Program-made: the position numbers and the translations under genes
Part shown: piece by piece, positions 34,664-39,712 of the stretch
Layout of the letters: each line of letters opens with the position of its first letter
How positions within the stretch are numbered: the stretch's first letter is position 1
Source of the DNA: Bacteroidia bacterium
GTDB taxonomy: Bacteria > Bacteroidota > Bacteroidia > SpSt-205
Assembly: GCA_025062295.1 (NCBI GenBank)
Contig: JANXAJ010000007.1
Span: 21,589 to 61,300 of the forward strand
Direction: 5' to 3'
DNA: 39,712 bases
Notes under the pieces: generated by a model
Database searches by the model: none
Seen by the model: only the letters and a program-made list of their open reading frames with translations
Told to the model about the DNA's origin: nothing

Positions 34664-35824
34664 TCAGGTTTCTGTTTCAGATTTTACTCGTCCCTGAAAA
34701 CGCAGAAAAGAGCGTAAAAGATTTATTATTGCCGAATAAAGCGCCTCAATATTTTCCCGCTGAGCAGCGGAGATAAACACTGTTGGGTAAGGACTCTGGG
34801 CTCGCCAGCTCTCTTCTACAAGCTCACGCTGCTGAGGAGAAAGGCGATCCATTTTGTTCATCACAACGAGAATCGGTATATCTCCTGCCCCAATCGTTTC
34901 TAAAGTGCGTTCAACAGTCCGAATCTGCTCTATGTACCCGGGGCTACTTGCATCTACAACGAGAAGGAGAAGGTCTGCCTCCCGCACTTCGGCAAGGGTC
35001 GTATGAAATGCTTGAAGCAGATTAGGAGGAAGTTTCCGAATGAATCCAACCGTATCGGAGAGAAGAAAAGGCATGTCACTGAGCACTACTTTTCGCGTGG
35101 TGGTGTCTAAGGTGGCAAAAAGACGATCCTCAACTAAAACGGGAGCCTTTGTGATAAGTCTCATGAGAGTAGATTTGCCGACATTAGTATATCCAACAAG
35201 GGCGACACGAGGCAGGGAATCGCGCCCCTTACGCCGAATTTCGGCTTGCCGTTCAAACTCTCGAAGGACCTTGCGCAGACGAGCGATGCGCTCACGCATT
35301 TTTCGCCGGTCAATCTCAAGCTGCTGCTCTCCTCCGCCGCCCCGTAAGCCTATGCCCCCGCGCTCACGGGATAAATGCGTCCATTGGTGTGCAAGGCGCG
35401 GCAGCTCATATTCTAATCGTGCCAGCTCTACCTGCGCTTTCGCCTGAGCCGTGCGCGCACTGCGAGCAAAAATCTCTAAAATGAGCCCCTCTCGGTCCAC
35501 GACAGGTTTCCCCCAAGCTTTTTCTAAATTTCTCACCTGAACCGGAGAAACCTCTGCATCAACCAGTACAAAGTCTATCTTTTCGCTCTGCTGGGCAAGT
35601 ATTCCTTTTACCTCCTCTACGCGACCGCTTGTCAGAAAGGTGGCAGGGTCAGGTCGTCGCCAACCGAAGCTGATTGCCCGAGCTACTTCATATCCCGCAC
35701 TTCTCACAAGAAATAGTAGTTCCTCCAGGTATTCCTCACTCTGCTCTGGTCCTTCGCTAATGCCTTCTACCCGTATGACTAATCCTCGTAGAGTTTGTGA
35801 GTCATGATTAGATGAGAGGCTCAT
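34664..35824 (-). CDS. hflX: Ribosome-associated GTPase HflX
   Basis: 386 residues. Rescues or splits stalled and heat-damaged ribosomes. N-terminal nucleotide-binding domain to about 110; coiled coil then the glycine-rich GIGLRGGGGEQQLEIDRR (157-174) characteristic of HflX; G1 GYTNVGKST (211-219), G3 SDTVGFIRKLP, G4 NKMD. ATGA overlap with the upstream PQQ-type gene, so both are transcribed together. A conventional member. Confidence 0.95.
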   Translation of the reverse strand: MSLSSNHDSQTLRGLVIRVEGISEGPEQSEEYLEELLFLVRSAGYEVARAISFGWRRPDPATFLTSGRVEEVKGILAQQSEKIDFVLVDAEVSPVQVRNLEKAWGKPVVDREGLILEIFARSARTAQAKAQVELARLEYELPRLAHQWTHLSRERGGIGLRGGGGEQQLEIDRRKMRERIARLRKVLREFERQAEIRRKGRDSLPRVALVGYTNVGKSTLMRLITKAPVLVEDRLFATLDTTTRKVVLSDMPFLLSDTVGFIRKLPPNLLQAFHTTLAEVREADLLLLVVDASSPGYIEQIRTVERTLETIGAGDIPILVVMNKMDRLSPQQRELVEESWRAQSPYPTVFISAAQRENIEALYSAIINLLRSFLRFQGRVKSETET

Positions 35825-37821
35825 TCAGCGGCGAGAGAATAGACGCGCAGTTTATTTTTCTCTATCGTATAGAGCCGACGGTCTATCGGGTCTACCTCAT
35901 ACTGGGGATTCTGAAATATGCTTAGAGGACCTAATCCTTTCTGAAAAGCCAAGGTGCATTTTTGCTTGTCGTAGGCGTAGAGCGTAACAGTATTGCCTTC
36001 CATGCCTAATAGAAAGACCATGTTTTCAGCTTCTTTCATTCGGGCACGGCGAGCTTTCACCAGAGCAGCCCATGCGGCATCCGCTACAAGGGCAGCTCCG
36101 ACCGCACCTAATCCATAAGCAGCCGCTTCAAGCGACTTTTTCAGAGAGGTAGAGGCATCTGGACGGTCCCACGGGCGCTCGGGATCATACGATACCGTCT
36201 GAAGCATCTTATAAGTGAGATAGGCAGAGGTAAGGTACCCTGCGGCAGATATCGTAGCGCCTAAGATACGCAGAGCAGCTGGTTGAGCAGGCACCGGACG
36301 CTGAAACTCACAGATAACTTTACCCTCGGGAGTCAGAGCATATATTGTAGAGCCGCCCCATATCCACACTTTGCCTGCATCGTAGATGATGCCCTGAGGA
36401 GGGTCTGCTTGAAAGGCTGAAAGTCTGTCTCCTATTGGACGCGCTTCGGTACCAGGCCCATCCCAGCGAAAGACCTGCCCTGTCTCATCTATCAGAAAAG
36501 CTTGAAATACGCCTCCTTCTTCTCGCACTGCGAAGGGCAATTGGAAGGGGCGCTTAATAGGCTTTTCCCAGAGGACCTGACCATCCTCGCTGAGATACTG
36601 CAAGCGCCGGACCGTTTGCACTAAAAAGCCTCCTGGCACGGTCTGTGCATTCAATAGGGCGCCTTTGAGGGAAATAGGACGCTTGAACATGAAATCTCCT
36701 CTCTGAATATCCAGTACATCTACTTCTACTGCCCACTCATCTGCTGGGCGACTGGCTGTCCATGTTCGCTCCCGTTGGAAAAGGCAGAGTAGGCGGTTCT
36801 CATCCAGCGGAATATAGCCACTCAGCAGTCCTGGAAGTTTCAGCCGCTCTCCCCACAAATTTATTCCATTTTCATAGCTCAATAAGACGGCTATTGGCGG
36901 AAAGAACAGATTCCGCCCTGTGGCTCGCTCAGCCGAGCCGGGCTGTAAGTCGTCGGTGAATAGCAAGATTCCTTTGGGCGTGCTGAATGCATGTAAGATG
37001 TTATCTCTCGGCACATCTACGGGCTTTTGCCAGACAGGCTGACCATCAGAGCGACGCACAGCGGTAACTCGCCCGCGCCCGAAAGCCACCACCCATTCTT
37101 TCTCCTCATCTATGAAGATATAGGTGCCTGTCATCGCCCGAAGGCTAATCCCCTTTACAATCTCCGTCCGCCACAGGGTATTGCCCGAGGTAGCATCTAC
37201 GGCATAAAGAGCCCGATTGGTGAGGAAATACACTTTGCCGTCATATGCGGCGAGATTGCTTTGGAGCTGCTCGCTACTGGGCTTTTCACCTGCTGGACGG
37301 TGCCAGCGCCGCTCGCCCGTGCGCAGATCATAGGCAGCTATGATGGACGTCTGCAAACTGAGAAACTTAGAAGGGTCCTTGGCGCCGACGCCAAAAACGA
37401 CCAAAAGTCCCTGATTAGGCAAAACGGCGCGACCACTCACCCACGCCCAAGATTCCCCCTTCGCTAAGGCGTCAAATATCACCTTTCCCGTTATGGCATT
37501 TAGTACCAGGTAGCCTTGCATGCTCCAGAAAGGATGCAGCTTTCGCACGCTATCCACGGAGAGACTGGGGTCTGCGGTGATAAGCCTACCTGCTTCCCAC
37601 AGCAGAGCATCTCCAATGGGACGCCACTCACTGGAGGGAAAGCGACCACATGAGCTGCATTCCCATAGTTTCTCGCCCTTCGCCGCACTTAGAGCATAGG
37701 GACGCTTGTCAAAAACAATTACATTCCCATCTGGGAGCAGGGATATGCGAGCAGAGCTGGATACAGAGGCTTCCCATAAAGGAGACTGCAACCATATGAG
37801 ACCGACCCACCAAGTGAGCAT
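35821..37821 (-). CDS. Exported beta-propeller (PQQ-repeat-like) protein with membrane segments
   Basis: 666 residues from ATG 37821. N-terminal signal (MLTWWVGLIWLQSPLWEAS), then repeated blades of the PQQ/BamB type, e.g. IIAAYDLRTGERRWHRPAG, ALYAVDATSGNTLWRTEIV, VTAVRRSDGQPVWQKPVD and LQYLSEDGQVLWEKP. Near the C-terminus are two hydrophobic alanine-rich stretches (RILGATISAAGYLTSAYLTY and AAYGLGAVGAALVADAAWAAL), followed by one more short blade-like part ending LRVYSLAAE. A TTG frame (37827) adds MH but coincides with the -7 box. Function unknown; periplasmic or membrane-attached scaffold is plausible. Coupled to hflX. Confidence 0.76.
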   Translation of the reverse strand: MLTWWVGLIWLQSPLWEASVSSSARISLLPDGNVIVFDKRPYALSAAKGEKLWECSSCGRFPSSEWRPIGDALLWEAGRLITADPSLSVDSVRKLHPFWSMQGYLVLNAITGKVIFDALAKGESWAWVSGRAVLPNQGLLVVFGVGAKDPSKFLSLQTSIIAAYDLRTGERRWHRPAGEKPSSEQLQSNLAAYDGKVYFLTNRALYAVDATSGNTLWRTEIVKGISLRAMTGTYIFIDEEKEWVVAFGRGRVTAVRRSDGQPVWQKPVDVPRDNILHAFSTPKGILLFTDDLQPGSAERATGRNLFFPPIAVLLSYENGINLWGERLKLPGLLSGYIPLDENRLLCLFQRERTWTASRPADEWAVEVDVLDIQRGDFMFKRPISLKGALLNAQTVPGGFLVQTVRRLQYLSEDGQVLWEKPIKRPFQLPFAVREEGGVFQAFLIDETGQVFRWDGPGTEARPIGDRLSAFQADPPQGIIYDAGKVWIWGGSTIYALTPEGKVICEFQRPVPAQPAALRILGATISAAGYLTSAYLTYKMLQTVSYDPERPWDRPDASTSLKKSLEAAAYGLGAVGAALVADAAWAALVKARRARMKEAENMVFLLGMEGNTVTLYAYDKQKCTLAFQKGLGPLSIFQNPQYEVDPIDRRLYTIEKNKLRVYSLAAE

Positions 37822-37824
37822 ATG

Positions 37825-37832
37825 CAAATATA
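37825..37832 (-). promoter_or_regulatory. -7 promoter box of the beta-propeller gene
   Basis: TATATTTG on the minus strand, a perfect TAnnTTTG, 3 nt before ATG 37821. Lies 25 nt after the end of tRNA-Ala. Confidence 0.6.
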
Positions 37833-37857
37833 CGCGTAGGCTCAGTCGGGCTCTCGG

Positions 37858-37930
37858 TGGAGAGTAGCGGATTCGAACCGCTGGCCTTCGGCTTGCAAAG
37901 CCGACGCTCTACCATCTGAGCTAACTCCCC
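37858..37930 (-). tRNA. tRNA-Ala (anticodon TGC)
   Basis: On the minus strand: acceptor GGGGAGT/ACTCTCC (one G-T), D-stem GCTC/GAGC, anticodon stem TCGGC/GCCGA with loop TTTGCAA (TGC), and a standard T-arm with loop TTCGAAT. Discriminator A at 37858. The bases after it are CCG, so CCA is not encoded. One nt after tRNA-Ile. Ile-Ala pairs usually sit in rRNA spacers; here there is no rRNA. Confidence 0.95.
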
Positions 37931-37931
37931 G

Positions 37932-38005
37932 TGGGCCTGCGTGGACTCGAACCACGGACCTCAACATTATCAGTGTTGCGCTCTAACCACCTGAGCTACA
38001 GGCCC
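37932..38005 (-). tRNA. tRNA-Ile (anticodon GAT)
   Basis: On the minus strand: acceptor GGGCCTG/CAGGCCC, D-stem GCTC/GAGC, anticodon stem CAACA/TGTTG with loop CTGATAA (GAT), T-loop TTCGAGT, discriminator A at 37932. Exactly one nucleotide separates it from tRNA-Ala. CCA is not encoded. Confidence 0.96.
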
Positions 38006-38012
38006 AGCTTCG

Positions 38013-38020
38013 CAAAGGTA
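38013..38020 (-). promoter_or_regulatory. -7 promoter box of tRNA-Ile-tRNA-Ala
   Basis: TACCTTTG on the minus strand, 7 nt before the tRNA-Ile 5' end, the same distance as at tRNA-Thr. Confidence 0.7.
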
Positions 38021-38059
38021 ATACATTTCTCATTTCTCCTCATCTATTCTACCCTCCGC

Positions 38060-38067
38060 TACCTTCG
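38060..38067 (+). promoter_or_regulatory. -7 promoter box of the methyltransferase gene
   Basis: TACCTTCG, one mismatch to TAnnTTTG, ends 4 nt before ATG 38072. Points away from the tRNA-Ile box 39 bp off. Confidence 0.5.
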
Positions 38068-38071
38068 CATA

Positions 38072-39424
38072 ATGGAGCTTAAGCAGGAAGTGCTCAATGT
38101 GCGTTTGGCCCAGTTTTTTGCTCAGATGGGGCTTTTGGCACATCCTGAGTTGCAACTCAAAGAGCGGCGTAGCATTCCTGACATATATGTGCAGCTGGGA
38201 GGGCTTCCGATTGTCATAGAAGCTGAAGTAGAAACCACGCCCAATGCGCGCCAGAAAGCCTGGGAAAAGATTCTTCAGCGGCTTGGGCAGCGGTTATGCC
38301 ATGCAGGGGTAGCAGTGGTATATCCCAAAGAATGGCGCCAGCTTTCTCATCTCTATGCTGAAGAGGCTCTGAAAAAGCAAAGTCTTGATTTTGCCATAGC
38401 CCTTTCTGAAAAAAGTGAGGCGCGCTGGCAAACCGGCTCTGCCGAGGAGCTGGTAGAGATTATTCGTCAGCTTCCTACGCGTATTTTATCGGAGGAGGAC
38501 CTCAAATTAGCCGTAGAAACGCTAAAAGAGGGCGTGCGGATTCTCAGTCAGTCTTTTCTCCCGCTGCGGGGCATAGAGGAGCGTTTAGCGGAGATTCTGG
38601 GGATGGACCCTGAAACTGTAAGCCCGCATAAAACTAAACAAGCCGCCGCTGTGCGAGATATTGCAGGGCTTATCCTTATGAATGCTTTGCTTTTTCATGA
38701 GGAGCTGAGCCGATGGCACAAAGATGTGTCTCCTTTAGCTAAGTACGAAATAAAACCTTCTCTACAATCTCTCTTACGGGCGGAATGGCGTCGTATTCTT
38801 CAATCAATCAACTACCATGCGGTCTTTGACTTAGCGGTTAGAGTGTTACAGGAGCTACCTACAGACCCAGGGATAGACGAGGCGCTACGCCAAGCTATGC
38901 GAAAAGCCCAAGACCTTTCCCGACAGCGGGCTATTCTTCGGCATGATGTAGCAGGGCGCATTTATCACCTGCTGTTAGGGGATATTGCGAAGCCCTTGGG
39001 CACGTACTATACTTCGGTAGCGGCGGCTACCCTTCTTTTGCGGCTAGCCTTAGCGCCAGAACGCTGGGAGTTAAACTGGGCAGACCCCCAGGCTGTAGGC
39101 GCTTTCAAGGTGGCGGACTTCGCATGCGGCACAGGTACACTCCTCATGGCAGCCGTCCAAACCTTGGTAGATAATCATCTCTCCACAGGCCAAGCAAACG
39201 AAGAAACTCGGAAAGCACTCCTCAAAGCTTTGTTAGAAGAGAGCGTATGGGGCTTTGATGTGCTGCAGTCGGCTTTGCATATTACGGCTACTACTTTGGC
39301 TTTACCGATGCCGGAGGTCATGCTTAAGGGCATGCGGCTTTATGCCATGCCTTTGGGGCTGCAGGAGGGGCAACCTCGCTTGGGCAGCTTAGAGTTTCTG
39401 CGCAGCAGCCAGTCCGAAGCCTAA
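38072..39424 (+). CDS. N-6 adenine DNA methyltransferase with nuclease-like N-terminus, ended by an in-frame stop
   Basis: 450 codons before a TAA. Residues about 30-60 (RRSIPDIYVQLGGLP then IVIEAEVE) look like a PD-(D/E)xK nuclease core, though the usual lysine is E. A helical linker follows. LGTYYTSVAAATLLLR is motif X and VADFACGTGTLLMAA is the AdoMet-binding motif I. The catalytic motif IV is missing before the stop but is found in the same frame 30 codons after it (see next entry). So this is the front part of a type IIG-like restriction-modification enzyme or related defence methyltransferase. The start is ATG 38072; a longer frame runs through the tRNA genes. Either a pseudogene, a sequencing error or a recoded gene. 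Confidence 0.78.
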   Translation: MELKQEVLNVRLAQFFAQMGLLAHPELQLKERRSIPDIYVQLGGLPIVIEAEVETTPNARQKAWEKILQRLGQRLCHAGVAVVYPKEWRQLSHLYAEEALKKQSLDFAIALSEKSEARWQTGSAEELVEIIRQLPTRILSEEDLKLAVETLKEGVRILSQSFLPLRGIEERLAEILGMDPETVSPHKTKQAAAVRDIAGLILMNALLFHEELSRWHKDVSPLAKYEIKPSLQSLLRAEWRRILQSINYHAVFDLAVRVLQELPTDPGIDEALRQAMRKAQDLSRQRAILRHDVAGRIYHLLLGDIAKPLGTYYTSVAAATLLLRLALAPERWELNWADPQAVGAFKVADFACGTGTLLMAAVQTLVDNHLSTGQANEETRKALLKALLEESVWGFDVLQSALHITATTLALPMPEVMLKGMRLYAMPLGLQEGQPRLGSLEFLRSSQSEA

Positions 39425-39712
39425 CTGGCTCTTTTCCCTTACGCCCCCGAAGGCGAAGTCGTAACCGACCCCAACCCCACTAAAATCCCCGTACACCCGC
39501 CCCTCATGCAACTCATCTGCATGAATCCCCCTTTTACGCGCAGTAGCATAGATAACCTCCTTTTTGGTTCGGTTCCGATTAGCCATCGCCCCAAGCTCTC
39601 CGTCTCCCTCCAGAAACTCCTTGACCAGCGCGATCTCAAAGCATCCGTTCAAGCAGGTCTGGCAGCAGTATTTTTAGCCCAAGCAGACCAATACCTCGAG
39701 CGTGAAGGCAGA
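39425..39712 (+). pseudogene. Continuation of the methyltransferase frame after the stop (partial at the window end)
   Basis: The same reading frame stays open for 96 codons to the window end. It contains CMNPPFTRS, the catalytic motif IV (NPPF) of N-6 adenine methyltransferases, followed by helical sequence (LSVSLQKLLDQRDLKASVQ). An in-frame ATG lies at 39506, seven codons before the NPPF core, so separate translation is possible but would leave motif I on another chain. The frame continues beyond the window. Confidence 0.75.

Noticed and set aside
37931-38071. N-terminal extension of the methyltransferase frame
   Set aside because: It runs through tRNA-Ile on the other strand and through the promoter; ATG 38072 with its -7 box is better.

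Overview
The window looks like chromosomal housekeeping DNA of a Bacteroidota (Bacteroidetes-lineage) bacterium, roughly 50% GC. The evidence is: (i) a -7 promoter box of the Bacteroidota type, TAnnTTTG, before many genes; (ii) almost no Shine-Dalgarno sequences; (iii) lineage-typical pairings such as tRNA-Trp/secE/nusG/rplKAJL/rpoBC and Nif3 next to a coiled-coil C4 zinc-ribbon protein; (iv) a LolA-like protein, DUF3108 and DUF7033-type proteins. The species cannot be named from the sequence alone.

Layout. 1-779: no convincing gene, odd low-complexity edge with a G-quadruplex motif. 780-3901 (minus): TetR regulator, TolC-like outer-membrane channel and membrane-fusion lipoprotein, without a visible inner-membrane pump. 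3958-10062 (plus): nitrilase-family amidase, FtsW/RodA-type flippase, DUF71 ATP-pyrophosphatase, SufU and SufT, a secreted unknown with an acidic tail, Bcp peroxiredoxin, metallo-beta-lactamase-fold hydrolase, YciH (SUI1) and RdgB. 10063-10676: gene-poor, with possible remains of an outer-membrane protein. 10677-14643 (plus): DUF3108 protein, then gmk, nadD, pssA and a DUF7033-type deacetylase-like protein. 14633-17228 (minus): aminotransferase, pyrF, LolA-like carrier. 17270-33507 (plus): tRNA-Thr, beta-barrel protein, a tRNA-like element, tuf, tRNA-Trp, secE, nusG, rplK, rplA, rplJ, rplL, rpoB, rpoC, Nif3, zinc-ribbon protein and a TPR-like protein. 33565-38005 (minus): glycosyltransferase, hflX, a PQQ/beta-propeller protein, tRNA-Ala and tRNA-Ile. 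38072-39712 (plus): N-6 adenine methyltransferase with a nuclease-like N-terminus, interrupted by an in-frame stop and running off the window.

Two features stand out. First, at nine protein genes a TAnnTTTG-like -7 box ends only 3-6 nt before the start codon, which predicts leaderless or nearly leaderless mRNAs; this spacing also corrects several start codons. Second, three genes in the 17-19.5 kb block start 0-4 nt after a tRNA or tRNA-like 3' end: a beta-barrel gene after tRNA-Thr, tuf after a 62-nt compact tRNA-like element, and secE after tRNA-Trp, whose CCA shares its final A with the secE ATG. A reasonable inference is that tRNA-type processing trims these transcripts into nearly leaderless mRNAs. 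The tRNA-like element before tuf is the best candidate here for an undescribed regulatory system, because EF-Tu itself binds the same acceptor/T-arm helix that the element keeps.

Most other genes are ordinary and tightly packed with 4-nt ATGA-type overlaps, suggesting translational coupling within long operons.
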